A DNA stretch of 64,000 nucleotides from JBJYIN01 sp046237015 (GTDB taxonomy: Bacteria; Pseudomonadota; Gammaproteobacteria; Enterobacterales; Enterobacteriaceae). The notes beneath the pieces were generated by a model. That model saw nothing but the letters and a program-made list of their open reading frames with translations, did not search any database and was not told the DNA's origin. The position numbers and the translations under genes are program-made. This document shows, one piece after another, positions 42,360 through 51,528 of this stretch (position 1 is its first letter; each line of letters begins with the position of its first letter). The stretch spans positions 186,001 to 250,000 of the forward strand of contig NZ_JBJYIN010000005.1 in assembly GCF_046237015.1 (NCBI RefSeq). The letters run 5' to 3'.

Positions 42360-45059
42360 TTACTGTAAACGACCGTGGCATTGCTTATACTTTTTACCAG
42401 AACCGCACGGACATGGATCGTTACGACCTATTTTACGATCGGCGTGGACAGGCATTCCCGTATTCAGGTTCGTCTCTTCCTGATGGCTCAATTGCTGCTG
42501 GCGAGCCAGACGTTCGGCCTCTTCACGGCGCTGCTGCTCTAGCGCTTCAATCTCTTCTGGCATACGTACCTGAACTTTGCTCAGCGTACTAATCACTTCA
42601 TACTTCAGCGATTCCAGCATCGCAGCAAACATTGAGAATGACTCACGCTTATATTCCTGCTTAGGATCCTTCTGAGCATAGCCTCGCAGATGGATGCCTT
42701 GCCGTAAATAGTCCATGGCCGCCAAATGCTCTTTCCACAGAGAATCCAGCGTTTGCAACATCACACCTTTCTCAAAGTTGCGCATCACTTCTACGCCGAC
42801 AATCTCTTCTTTACGCTGATACACTTCAATCGCTTGTTGGAAAATACGTTCTCGCAACGTCTCTTCATGAAGCTCTGGCTCTTTATCCAGCCACGCTTTA
42901 ATCGGCATATCCAGATCAAAGTCATTTTTCAGACGCTGTTCCAGCCCTTCTGTATCCCACATTTCTTCCAGAGATTCCGGTGGAATATAGCTATCGATGG
43001 TAACCTTGAATACATCTTCCCGAATACTATTAATCGTTTCACTGATATCGGAAACATCCAACAATTCATTACGTTGGGTATAAATAGCACGACGTTGATC
43101 GTTAGCAACATCGTCATATTCCAGCAGTTGCTTACGGATATCAAAGTTACGGCTTTCCACCTTCCGCTGAGCGTTAGCAATCGCTTTTGTCACCCATGGA
43201 TGCTCAATCGCCTCGCCCGGTTTCATACCCAGCTTGCGCATCATATTAGACACCCGATCAGAAGCAAAAATACGCATCAGCGCATCTTCCATTGACAGGT
43301 AGAATCGGGAAGAACCGGCATCGCCCTGACGACCAGAACGACCACGTAGCTGGTTATCAATACGACGAGATTCGTGACGCTCCGTACCAATAATGTGCAG
43401 ACCACCGGCGGCCAGCACGGCATCATGGCGTTCTTGCCATGCCGCCTTGATCGCGGCGATTTGATCTTCATCAGGCGCATCCAGATGTGCTACTTCCGCC
43501 TGCCAGCTCCCGCCTAACACGATATCCGTACCACGACCGGCCATGTTGGTCGCGATGGTTACCGCTCCCGTTTGACCAGCCTGTGCAACAATGTCCGCTT
43601 CCATAGCATGGAATTTGGCGTTCAAAACATTATGCTTGATGCCCGCTTTTTCCAATGCATGAGAAACAACCTCTGATTTTTCAATAGAGATCGTACCAAC
43701 CAAGACCGGCTGGCCTTTTTGGGTGCGGTCTTTGATGTCTTCGATAATGGCATCAATCTTTTCTTGCTCTGTCATATAGACCAGATCGGGGAGGTCTTTA
43801 CGAATCATTGGACGGTTGGTCGGCACAACAATCGTATCTAGCTTATAAATAGAGCTAAACTCAAATGCTTCCGTGTCCGCCGTACCGGTCATCCCTGCCA
43901 GTTTTTCATACAGTCGGAAATAATTCTGGAAAGTAATGGAAGCCAGCGTCTGGTTTTCATTCTGAATCGTCACGTGCTCTTTCGCTTCCACCGCCTGATG
44001 AAGACCATCAGACCAGCGGCGTCCTTGCATGGTACGGCCCGTGTGTTCATCAACGATGATAACTTCACCATCTTTAACGATGTAGTCCACATCGCGAGTA
44101 AACAACACATGCGCCCGTAATGCGGCCGTTACGTGATGCATCAGCATAATGTTAGCCGGAGAGTACAGGGACTCCCCTTCTTCCATAATCCCTTCCCTAA
44201 CCAGCAGCTCTTCCACCAGCACCAAACCACGTTCGGTCAGGTTAACCTGGCGAGCCTTCTCATCAACAGAGAAATGGCCTTCGCCGTGGAAAGTGTCTGA
44301 ATCTTCTTTTTCCTGACGAATCAGATGAGGAATGATGGTATTGACCCGAGTATAGAGTTCAGAGCTATCTTCAGCAGGACCGGAAATAATCAGTGGCGTA
44401 CGGGCTTCATCAATAAGAATGGAGTCAACTTCATCCACCAAGGCGTAATAGAGTTTACGTTGTACACGCTCTTCTGGGCTGAACGCCATATTGTCGCGCA
44501 GGTAGTCAAAACCATACTCATTGTTCGTACCATAGGTAATATCTGCGGCATAGGCTTCACGCTTAGCCGGGGCAGGCATGTTAGGTAGGTTAATGCCCAC
44601 ACTCAAACCAAGGAACTCGAACAAAGGGCGGTTATTTTCAGCATCACGCTGTGCCAGATAGTCATTCACTGTCACCACATGCACGCCACGCCCCGTCAGC
44701 GCATTGAGATAAGCAGGCAGCGTTGCAGTCAGCGTTTTCCCTTCACCCGTACGCATTTCTGCAATACAGCGTTCGTTCAACACCATACCGCCGATAAGCT
44801 GTACGTCAAAGTGACGCATGCCAAAGACGCGCTTACTGGATTCGCGAACCACGGCAAATGCTTCCGGTAATAAGTTTTCTAATGTTTCGCCTTTTTCCAG
44901 ACGGGCACGAAACTCAAGCGTTTTCGCTTTCAGTTCCTCATCCGAAAGTTTTTCCATTTCAGGTTCAAGGCGATTAATCACGTCTACATTCTTGCGCATA
45001 CGGCGCAAAGTACGATCGTTACGACTACCAAAGATTTTAGTTAGAATATTCAAGGCCAT
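42360..45059 (-). CDS. secA: Protein translocase ATPase SecA
   Basis: 899 residues; the motor that pushes preproteins through SecYEG. Nucleotide-binding fold 1 with Walker A AEMRTGEGKTL and Walker B LVDEVDSILIDEARTPL. Preprotein cross-linking domain, then fold 2 with TNMAGRGTDIVLGG and QLRGRSGRQGD, the helical scaffold, and the C-terminal zinc-binding SecB/ribosome site CPCGSGKKYKQCHG. The extreme C terminus is complete. Translation is expected to be controlled by secM upstream; the leader between them has a hairpin next to the ribosome binding site (45080-45098). Confidence 0.98.
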   Translation of the reverse strand: MALNILTKIFGSRNDRTLRRMRKNVDVINRLEPEMEKLSDEELKAKTLEFRARLEKGETLENLLPEAFAVVRESSKRVFGMRHFDVQLIGGMVLNERCIAEMRTGEGKTLTATLPAYLNALTGRGVHVVTVNDYLAQRDAENNRPLFEFLGLSVGINLPNMPAPAKREAYAADITYGTNNEYGFDYLRDNMAFSPEERVQRKLYYALVDEVDSILIDEARTPLIISGPAEDSSELYTRVNTIIPHLIRQEKEDSDTFHGEGHFSVDEKARQVNLTERGLVLVEELLVREGIMEEGESLYSPANIMLMHHVTAALRAHVLFTRDVDYIVKDGEVIIVDEHTGRTMQGRRWSDGLHQAVEAKEHVTIQNENQTLASITFQNYFRLYEKLAGMTGTADTEAFEFSSIYKLDTIVVPTNRPMIRKDLPDLVYMTEQEKIDAIIEDIKDRTQKGQPVLVGTISIEKSEVVSHALEKAGIKHNVLNAKFHAMEADIVAQAGQTGAVTIATNMAGRGTDIVLGGSWQAEVAHLDAPDEDQIAAIKAAWQERHDAVLAAGGLHIIGTERHESRRIDNQLRGRSGRQGDAGSSRFYLSMEDALMRIFASDRVSNMMRKLGMKPGEAIEHPWVTKAIANAQRKVESRNFDIRKQLLEYDDVANDQRRAIYTQRNELLDVSDISETINSIREDVFKVTIDSYIPPESLEEMWDTEGLEQRLKNDFDLDMPIKAWLDKEPELHEETLRERIFQQAIEVYQRKEEIVGVEVMRNFEKGVMLQTLDSLWKEHLAAMDYLRQGIHLRGYAQKDPKQEYKRESFSMFAAMLESLKYEVISTLSKVQVRMPEEIEALEQQRREEAERLARQQQLSHQEETNLNTGMPVHADRKIGRNDPCPCGSGKKYKQCHGRLQ

Positions 45060-45079
45060 AATAATTTCGATCTCACAAA

Positions 45080-45098
45080 CGCCACTTTTCCAGCGGCG
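45080..45098 (-). promoter_or_regulatory. secM-secA leader hairpin near the secA ribosome binding site
   Basis: On the minus strand CGCCGCT-GGAAA-AGTGGCG (7-bp stem, one G-U) lies just upstream of the secA Shine-Dalgarno GAGATCG. In E. coli, secondary structure in this leader hides the secA ribosome binding site until SecM stalling opens it. The pairing with upstream secM sequence was not modelled here. Confidence 0.45.
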
Positions 45099-45163
45099 GC
45101 AAAACTTAAGATTGCTGGGAAAAAACCCAACAGCTGTTAATTATTAATAATAACGTTTTCAGC

Positions 45164-45670
45164 TTATAAAGTCGGGCCAGCACGAATGCCTTGTGTTTGA
45201 GCAAGCCAGAGCCCTGGCTGGTGGAACGTTGAGGAAGGAAAGGAAATAGGCCCTATTGGGTTTACGGTGAATGGGCGTTTTTCTTCACGCGTTAACAGTG
45301 CATTGAGTGTATCAATTAGCATCAGCGAGTGAGGCTGAAGCTCATCATTCTGCTGGGAATGGATTTGTTGCGGTGTCGTCAGCGCAAAAGACAAGTGACG
45401 AATAACGGTACGAATGGCATGCTGGTGCCAATAATCCACACCAAATGACGAACGACGGTGCGCTTCTTTCAGAGCCACCAGATCGGTAAGGTTGAGCGAT
45501 ACACTATTTTGGCGGCTAACACTTGATGTGGAATTCGGCAACGAAGCAACATCTTGCGCTTCATTCAGACTTGCAGGCAAACCGAGACTCGCCGCGACCA
45601 TCCCTAACAAAAGATGCGGCCAGAAATAACGTCTGCCAAATTGTCGCCAACGATTTAGAATACCAATCAC
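45164..45670 (-). CDS. secM: Secretion monitor SecM (GTG start)
   Basis: 168 residues from GTG 45670. The longer frame to 45760 runs across the divergent DUF721 gene, and V-I-G-I-L-N-R-W-R-Q-F-G aligns directly with the E. coli N terminus. A long signal peptide region (RYFWPHLLLGMVAASLGLPA) targets it to the periplasm, where it is degraded. The C terminus carries the ribosome arrest peptide, ending W155-L-A-Q-T-Q-G-I-R-A-G-P166 then T-L. The E. coli arrest motif has Phe at 150; here the Phe is at 149 and residue 150 is His. Also Leu replaces Ile at 156. Stalling couples secA translation to Sec activity. Confidence 0.92.
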   Translation of the reverse strand: MIGILNRWRQFGRRYFWPHLLLGMVAASLGLPASLNEAQDVASLPNSTSSVSRQNSVSLNLTDLVALKEAHRRSSFGVDYWHQHAIRTVIRHLSFALTTPQQIHSQQNDELQPHSLMLIDTLNALLTREEKRPFTVNPIGPISFPSSTFHQPGLWLAQTQGIRAGPTL

Positions 45671-45698
45671 AAGTTTAACGTCCGTCGGAGCCTGATTT

Positions 45699-46226
45699 AT
45701 GCGTGATAGTCGCCCACAATCACTAGAGTCATTATTTGATAGCGCGTCAGGTACGAGCACGGGTCCACTGCATGATGTGCAGCAACGGGCTATCGCGTTA
45801 TTAAAACTTAACCGCGCGGTACGCGGATTACTTCCAGCACCGCTACATCCGTGGTGCCGCGTAGCAAATTATCGCCAAGGACTGTTAATTCTGGAAACCG
45901 CCAACGCAAACTGGTTGATGCGACTACGCTATGAACAGCCCGCTTTGCTCTCTGCATTACGCGCCCAAATATTACCATCATTAGCTTCAATCGACATCAG
46001 GATTAATCCATCGCTCGCCGCAAAAGGGTATGAAACGCTGAAAAATAACGACAAACCTTTGAGCAACGAAAGCGAAAGCAAACCGTTACGTCAGTTGAGT
46101 CAACAAAGCGCGGAAACATTGAGGGAATTGGCTGACCACAGCCCGGAAAAACTCAGCAAGATATTAGAACGACTGGCTTCGCTGGCCGGAGAGAGTACCA
46201 GTAAAACCAGTCGTAATAAGAAGTGA
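45699..46226 (+). CDS. DciA-like protein (DUF721 family)
   Basis: 175 residues, soluble. The N-terminal 110 residues fit the DUF721/DciA KH-like domain (LNRAVRGLLPAPLHPWCRVANYRQGLLILETANANWLMRLRYEQPALLSALR). The C-terminal part is a charged helical tail (SQQSAETLRELADHSPEKLSKILERLASLAG) ending in basic residues. DciA loads the DnaB helicase in many bacteria and often lies beside secA or lpxC; E. coli uses DnaC and has no DUF721 gene at this locus. GGAG lies 8 nt before ATG 45699. The start is only 28 bp from the divergent secM start, so each promoter must lie inside the other's leader or coding region. Whether it still loads helicase here is unknown. Confidence 0.8.
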   Translation: MRDSRPQSLESLFDSASGTSTGPLHDVQQRAIALLKLNRAVRGLLPAPLHPWCRVANYRQGLLILETANANWLMRLRYEQPALLSALRAQILPSLASIDIRINPSLAAKGYETLKNNDKPLSNESESKPLRQLSQQSAETLRELADHSPEKLSKILERLASLAGESTSKTSRNKK

Positions 46227-46238
46227 CTATGCTAAACG

Positions 46239-47156
46239 TTATGCCAACACTGTTGAAGGCGCTTTGAACGCCAACGGCATTTCAGCGTCGTCTTCAAAGG
46301 TCACATATTCCCACGCTTCCTGCTTAGCCAAAACAGCTTGTAACAGCTTATTGTTCAGAGCATGGCCGGATTTAAACGCAGTAAACGCACCAATGATGTT
46401 ATGACCGCACATAAACAAGTCGCCAATGGCGTCCAACATTTTATGGCGAACAAACTCATCTTCAAAACGTAAACCGTCTTCGTTCAACACCCGGTAATCA
46501 TCTACGACTATTGCGCAATCGAAACTGCCGCCCAGGCACAACCCACGAGACTGCAAGTATTCAATATCACGCATAAAGCCAAAGGTGCGTGCACGACTAA
46601 TCTGGCGCACGAACGCATCAGCAGAGAAGTCCAGACGATAACGCTGGGAACCTGCATCAATAGCCGGATGGTTGAAATCGATAGTGAAATCAAGGCTAAA
46701 ACCGTTAAACGGCGTCAACTCTGCCCATTTGTCACCATCTTCCACACGCACTGGCTGTTTGATACGCACGAATTTTTTAGCACTCTTCAGCTCTTCAATA
46801 CCCGCATCTAACAACAGGTAAACAAAGGGGCTGGCACTGCCATCCATGATTGGAATTTCCGGTGCATCAACTTCAATGACAATATTGTCAATTCCCAACC
46901 CTGCAAGCGCAGCGTTAAGATGCTCCACCGTGGAAATACGCACGTCATGCTCATTAACCAGGCAAGTACAGAGCATGGTATCACGCACGGATTTTGCATC
47001 AGCCGGAAAATCAACCGGGGGATTCAAGTCAGTGCGACGATAGATGACCCCGGTATTTGCCGGTGCAGGACGCATAGTCAGGGTGACTTTCTTGCCGGTA
47101 TGTAAACCGACCCCTGTCGCCTGAACAATACGTTTTAATGTACGTTGTTTGATCAT
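46239..47156 (-). CDS. lpxC: UDP-3-O-acyl-N-acetylglucosamine deacetylase
   Basis: 305 residues from ATG 47156, starting MIKQRTLKRIVQATGVGLHTGKK as in E. coli; two in-frame ATGs upstream (47159, 47171) are less likely. The committed step of lipid A synthesis. Zinc ligands are H79 (STVEHLNAAL) and His and Asp in FVRHKMLDAIGD, with the catalytic His in GHNIIGAFTAFKSGHALNNK. The C terminus ending LAFKAPSTVLA matches the E. coli degron region recognised by FtsH. It lies about 100 bp after ftsZ, the usual end of the dcw cluster. Confidence 0.97.
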   Translation of the reverse strand: MIKQRTLKRIVQATGVGLHTGKKVTLTMRPAPANTGVIYRRTDLNPPVDFPADAKSVRDTMLCTCLVNEHDVRISTVEHLNAALAGLGIDNIVIEVDAPEIPIMDGSASPFVYLLLDAGIEELKSAKKFVRIKQPVRVEDGDKWAELTPFNGFSLDFTIDFNHPAIDAGSQRYRLDFSADAFVRQISRARTFGFMRDIEYLQSRGLCLGGSFDCAIVVDDYRVLNEDGLRFEDEFVRHKMLDAIGDLFMCGHNIIGAFTAFKSGHALNNKLLQAVLAKQEAWEYVTFEDDAEMPLAFKAPSTVLA

Positions 47157-47258
47157 CATTTTATCTCGCATGTTACTGAACCTACCGAACTAGCATACAC
47201 CAGCTTCGGCGGGACAGTTTAGCACAAAGAGCGGAGATTCCAACGTTATGCGGCAGCT

Positions 47259-48410
47259 TTAATCTGCCTGCTTACGCAGAAACGCCGGAATATCCAGATA
47301 GTCTGGCTCTTTATTGGTTTGCGGATTCTGGTCGTTGACCACTTTCGCAACCGGTTTTTCCTGAGTCAGGGGCGTCATGCCATGCTGCTGGTAACGATGA
47401 TCCATCACTGGCTGGCTGGCCTGTTTGTTCGTGACCAGCGTAATTTCTGGGCGTTTATCCATGCCGATACCCGTCGCCACCACCGTGACTCGCAGTTCGT
47501 CATTCATCTCTGGATCAAGAGACGTCCCGATAACCACAGTGGCATTGTCCGAAGCAAAAGCACGGATGGTGTTACCCACCGTCTCAAACTCATCCAGACG
47601 CAGGTCGAAACCGGCCGTAATGTTAACCAGGACACCACGCGCTCCAGACAGATCAATATCTTCCAACAGCGGGCTGGAAATCGCCATTTCAGCAGCTTCT
47701 TCTGCACGATCTTCGCCACGCGCCACGCCGGACCCCATCATGGCATAGCCCATTTCAGACATCACAGTACGCACGTCCGCAAAGTCGACGTTCATCAGGC
47801 CAGGACGAGTGATCAGTTCAGCAATCCCCTGAACCGCGCCTTTCAGTACGTCATTCGCCGCGCCAAACGCATCCAGAAGAGAAATGCCACGCCCTAAAAC
47901 TTTCAATAGCTTATCGTTTGGAATCGTGATCAAAGAATCGACATGCTTGGATAGCTCGGCGATACCTTGCTCAGCAAACGCCATGCGTTTCTTGCCTTCA
48001 AAGTTGAAGGGTTTGGTAACAACGGCAACGGTCAGAATACCCAGGTCTTTAGCCACTTCCGCCACGACTGGCGCAGCCCCTGTTCCCGTGCCGCCGCCCA
48101 TACCGGCAGCGATAAACACCATGTCTGCCCCTTCGAGCGCAGCACGCAATGCTTCACGATCTTCTTCTGCGGAATTCCGACCTACTTCAGGATTAGCGCC
48201 TGCTCCCAAACCTTTGGTGATGCCGCTACCAATCTGAATCGTTTGTCCTACCGCCGTTTTACGCAATGCCTGCGCATCCGTATTGACTGCGAAAAACTCA
48301 ACGCCTTCAATACGTTCACGCACCATGTGCTCGACGGCGTTGCCACCGCCGCCACCGACGCCGATGACTTTAATCACCGCGTCATTCGTTAATTCCATTG
48401 GTTCAAACAT
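47259..48410 (-). CDS. ftsZ: Cell division GTPase FtsZ
   Basis: 383 residues, exactly the E. coli length. The tubulin-like GTP site is G-G-G-T-G-T-G-A near residues 106-113, with the synergy loop NVDFADVRTVMSEMG. A flexible linker leads to the C-terminal peptide PDYLDIPAFLRKQAD, which binds FtsA, ZipA and ZapD. Preceded by ftsA after 68 bp and followed by lpxC. Confidence 0.98.
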   Translation of the reverse strand: MFEPMELTNDAVIKVIGVGGGGGNAVEHMVRERIEGVEFFAVNTDAQALRKTAVGQTIQIGSGITKGLGAGANPEVGRNSAEEDREALRAALEGADMVFIAAGMGGGTGTGAAPVVAEVAKDLGILTVAVVTKPFNFEGKKRMAFAEQGIAELSKHVDSLITIPNDKLLKVLGRGISLLDAFGAANDVLKGAVQGIAELITRPGLMNVDFADVRTVMSEMGYAMMGSGVARGEDRAEEAAEMAISSPLLEDIDLSGARGVLVNITAGFDLRLDEFETVGNTIRAFASDNATVVIGTSLDPEMNDELRVTVVATGIGMDKRPEITLVTNKQASQPVMDHRYQQHGMTPLTQEKPVAKVVNDQNPQTNKEPDYLDIPAFLRKQAD

Positions 48411-48478
48411 AGTTTCTCTCCGTTTTGTGCCTGTAACTGCGAGATCATAAACTGTGCCAGGTGATCTCTTTGATAAAA

Positions 48479-49735
48479 TTAAAATTCTTTCCTCAACCAG
48501 CTATTGATTCGTTTGAACCAGTTGCTTACCGAGGCGCGTTTTTCGACTTCGTGCTCACTGCCAAGGTGAGACTCTTTGCCGTAATGCAGTAACCCTACCG
48601 CTGTAGAATAGTAGGGCTCCTGCGCGTAATCTGTCAGACCTGTTATATTGAGTGGCTGTCCAATACGCACCTGTGTATGGAACACACGCTGTGCGCAAGC
48701 CGCCAATCCGTCAATCTGTGCCGCGCCTCCCGTCAGGACAATACCTGCGGCGAGGTGATGCTTCACACCTTGTTGACGTAACTGCTCCTGCAATTGTAAA
48801 AGTTCATCGTTTACCAAATTCAACAGTTCGGTATAACGGGGTTCAATCACTTCAGCCAACGTTTGCCGTTGTAAGCTACGCGGTGGACGTCCCCCGACAC
48901 TGGGAACCTCGACGTTTTCATCTTTGCCAACAATGGCCCCCAAAGCACAGCCATGCCGCACCTTAATGGCTTCAGCGTCAGTTGGCGGAGTACCAAACGC
49001 ATAAGCGATATCACTGGTCACGACGTTGCCAGCATAAGGAATCACTTTGGTATGTCGCAAAGCCCCGCCGGTATAAACGGCGATATCCATGGTTCCACCG
49101 CCAATATCTACCACGCAGACGCCCAATTCGCGCTCATCTTCCGTCAACACGGCATAGCTGGACGCTAACCCGGCAAAAATAAGCTGATCGACTTTCAAAC
49201 CACAGCGTTCTACCGCTTTGACAATATTCTTCGCCATATCGTTATGGCAGGTGATCAGGTGGACTTTCGCCTGCATCCGCACACCCGATAACCCCACAGG
49301 GTTTTTAATCCCTTCCTGATAATCGATGGCATATTCCTGCGGAATCACATGAAGCACTCGATGTTCGTCACGGACACGCACGGACTTGGCGGTATGCACG
49401 ACACTTTCTACGTCTTCCTGCGTGACCTCTTCCTCAGAAATAGGCACCATCCCTATTTCATTCTGGCAACTGATGTGTTTGCCCGATAGTGCCAGATAGA
49501 CAGAAGAAATCTGACAATCGGCCATTAATTCAGCCTGATCTATGGCACGTTGTACACATTTGACGACAGACTCAAGATCGTTAACACCGCCCTTATCCAT
49601 ACCACGGGACGGGCAACTGCCTACGCCAATAATATTGACCATGCCATCGGGCAGAACCTCCCCCACCAGCGCAGCCACTTTTGCTGTACCGATCTCCAGC
49701 CCTACTACCAGTTTTCTGTCCGTCGACTTGATCAT
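48479..49735 (-). CDS. ftsA: Cell division protein FtsA
   Basis: 418 residues; an actin-fold protein that anchors FtsZ filaments to the membrane. Phosphate-binding segments VGLEIGTAKVAALVGE and VVDIGGGTMDIAVYTGG, the inserted 1C domain around residues 85-160, adenosine segment VLTGGAAQIDGL, and the C-terminal amphipathic membrane helix VSNWFKRINSWLRKEF. ATG overlaps the ftsQ stop by 4 nt. Confidence 0.98.
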   Translation of the reverse strand: MIKSTDRKLVVGLEIGTAKVAALVGEVLPDGMVNIIGVGSCPSRGMDKGGVNDLESVVKCVQRAIDQAELMADCQISSVYLALSGKHISCQNEIGMVPISEEEVTQEDVESVVHTAKSVRVRDEHRVLHVIPQEYAIDYQEGIKNPVGLSGVRMQAKVHLITCHNDMAKNIVKAVERCGLKVDQLIFAGLASSYAVLTEDERELGVCVVDIGGGTMDIAVYTGGALRHTKVIPYAGNVVTSDIAYAFGTPPTDAEAIKVRHGCALGAIVGKDENVEVPSVGGRPPRSLQRQTLAEVIEPRYTELLNLVNDELLQLQEQLRQQGVKHHLAAGIVLTGGAAQIDGLAACAQRVFHTQVRIGQPLNITGLTDYAQEPYYSTAVGLLHYGKESHLGSEHEVEKRASVSNWFKRINSWLRKEF

Positions 49736-50598
49736 TGTTGTTTAGCCTGTGCCTGTTTCTGATTACTGTTCTGTTGCCGATCAATGTCTTGTTTCTGACC
49801 AACGTTTTGCTCATCAAACAAGGCCGGAGCCCAACCCACAGCGGCTCCCGAGTCATAACGCAGATCAACATAGCTAATACGCTTATTCTCGCCCTGCGCC
49901 TGTCGTTGCAACAACGGATAAAGCTCAATAAAACGGGCTAATCGCCGCTCACGATCGTCTCGTCCCAATTCAAGGCGAATATCATCATCCAACCCCAACT
50001 GCCACGAATGACGCGCACTCATCGCCACCATTTTTAGCGAAAACTTTCTTGCAGATAGCACCTGGTTCATTGCCCGATACCCTTCCAGCACGTCAGTTTC
50101 CCCTCCTTCAGGGCCGTACAGTAATGGCATTTTGCGATTTCCGACCCGCTCGGCTGGAACGCTGAAAGCATTTCCTTCAGCATCGACCATCAATAGGTCA
50201 TTCCAACGCGCAACCGGAACATATTCAACCAGATGAATCTTTAATTCATCCGGCCACTGTTTACGTACACTGGCCTGTTTGATCCAAGGCAGCCGTTCGA
50301 TTTGCTGCTGGATAACGTTTACATCCTGCGTCATAAACGTCCCCGGTGCGCCCAATGCTAAAATCGCCTGACGAATATCGTCATTGGTGGTGTATTGTCG
50401 ATCGCCGGTTACAACCATACGAGACAGCGGTAAACGACTGGCATCCTTCATCCACTCGACAACCATCCAGCCCCCCCAGACGATCGTTCCCACCACCATC
50501 AGCAGGAACAACATTCCAGCTAACTGCCCACCATTGCTGCGACGCGTTCCCTTAGACTCCGGCTCCCTACCGCGTGTATTCAGCGCTGCCTGCGACAT
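49732..50598 (-). CDS. ftsQ: Cell division protein FtsQ
   Basis: 288 residues. A cytoplasmic N terminus, one membrane helix (LAGMLFLLMVVGTIVWGGWMVV, about residues 26-47), a POTRA domain (LPLSRMVVTGDRQYTTNDDIRQAIL) and a beta domain reaching about residue 260. It recruits FtsB and FtsL to the divisome. The tail after residue 262 is Gln/Asn-rich (QDIDRQQNSNQKQAQAKQQ) and about 12 residues longer than in E. coli. It starts 1 bp after the ddlB stop. Confidence 0.96.
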   Translation of the reverse strand: MSQAALNTRGREPESKGTRRSNGGQLAGMLFLLMVVGTIVWGGWMVVEWMKDASRLPLSRMVVTGDRQYTTNDDIRQAILALGAPGTFMTQDVNVIQQQIERLPWIKQASVRKQWPDELKIHLVEYVPVARWNDLLMVDAEGNAFSVPAERVGNRKMPLLYGPEGGETDVLEGYRAMNQVLSARKFSLKMVAMSARHSWQLGLDDDIRLELGRDDRERRLARFIELYPLLQRQAQGENKRISYVDLRYDSGAAVGWAPALFDEQNVGQKQDIDRQQNSNQKQAQAKQQ

Positions 50599-50599
50599 A

Positions 50600-51520
50600 T
50601 CAGCCAGCCAACTCCAATACCCTTGCCACCAATTGCGAGAAACTCAAACCATGCTGGCGAGCCGCCATCGGCACCAGACTATGATTGGTCATCCCCGGAG
50701 AGGTATTCACCTCCAGCAGATAGAATGCGCCATCGCTATCCATCATCAGGTCAACGCGCCCCCAACCTCTGCAATCGAGCGCCCGATACGCCGCCATTGA
50801 TAAGCTCGCCAATTCCTGTTCTTTCTCAGCCGACAAACCGCTTGGACAAAAATATTGGGTGTCATCCGACAGGTATTTAGCTTCATAGTCATAAAATGTA
50901 CCGGCTGCCTGAATACGGATAGCAGGCAGTACCTCATCACCCAGAATCGCGACGGTATATTCTGGACCGCTCAACCATTTCTCTACCAGCACATCATCGT
51001 CATGGCGAAATGCTTCAGTCATCGCCGCATGCAGGTCACCAGCCTGATTCACCTTGCTCATGCCGACGCTGGAACCTTCACGACTCGGTTTCACGATCAA
51101 AGGCAGTCCCAGATGCGCTAACTTAGCCAACAGCTCACCTTCGCTAATCGCAGCAAATTGCTGACGATTCAATGCGATATACGGTGAAACGGGTAAACCA
51201 GATGCAGCCCACACCAGCTTGGTACGCAGTTTATCCATGGTCAACGCGGAAGCCATCACACCGCTTCCGGTATAGGGCAACTGCAAAAATTCCAACACAC
51301 CCTGTAATGTGCCATCTTCACCACCACGACCATGCAAGGCAATAAACGCTTTGGTGAAACCCTCATCCTTTAAATGCGTTACCGGGAAATCACGCGTATC
51401 GACAGCGTGAGCATTAATCCCTGCTTCTTTCAGTCCATCCAGCACCGCTTGGCCTGAAAGTAACGACACTTCACGTTCGGCAGAGGTTCCACCAAGCAAT
51501 ACAGCAACCTTCTCAGTCAT
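50600..51520 (-). CDS. ddlB: D-alanine--D-alanine ligase B
   Basis: 306 residues from ATG 51520, the E. coli length; ATG 51532 would overlap murC and is less likely. ATP-grasp enzyme that makes D-Ala-D-Ala. Segments: VLLGGTSAEREVSLLSG, FIALHGRGGEDGTLQG, VKPSREGSSVGMSKV, EKWLSGPEYTVAI and the Mg-binding YLLEVNTSPGMTNHSLVP. Lies 8 bp after murC. Confidence 0.97.
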   Translation of the reverse strand: MTEKVAVLLGGTSAEREVSLLSGQAVLDGLKEAGINAHAVDTRDFPVTHLKDEGFTKAFIALHGRGGEDGTLQGVLEFLQLPYTGSGVMASALTMDKLRTKLVWAASGLPVSPYIALNRQQFAAISEGELLAKLAHLGLPLIVKPSREGSSVGMSKVNQAGDLHAAMTEAFRHDDDVLVEKWLSGPEYTVAILGDEVLPAIRIQAAGTFYDYEAKYLSDDTQYFCPSGLSAEKEQELASLSMAAYRALDCRGWGRVDLMMDSDGAFYLLEVNTSPGMTNHSLVPMAARQHGLSFSQLVARVLELAG

Positions 51521-51528
51521 GATGTTTC

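Noticed and set aside
45671..45760. 30-residue extension of secM to an ATG at 45760
   Set aside because: It lies in the DUF721 coding region, and the GTG at 45670 aligns exactly with the E. coli SecM start.
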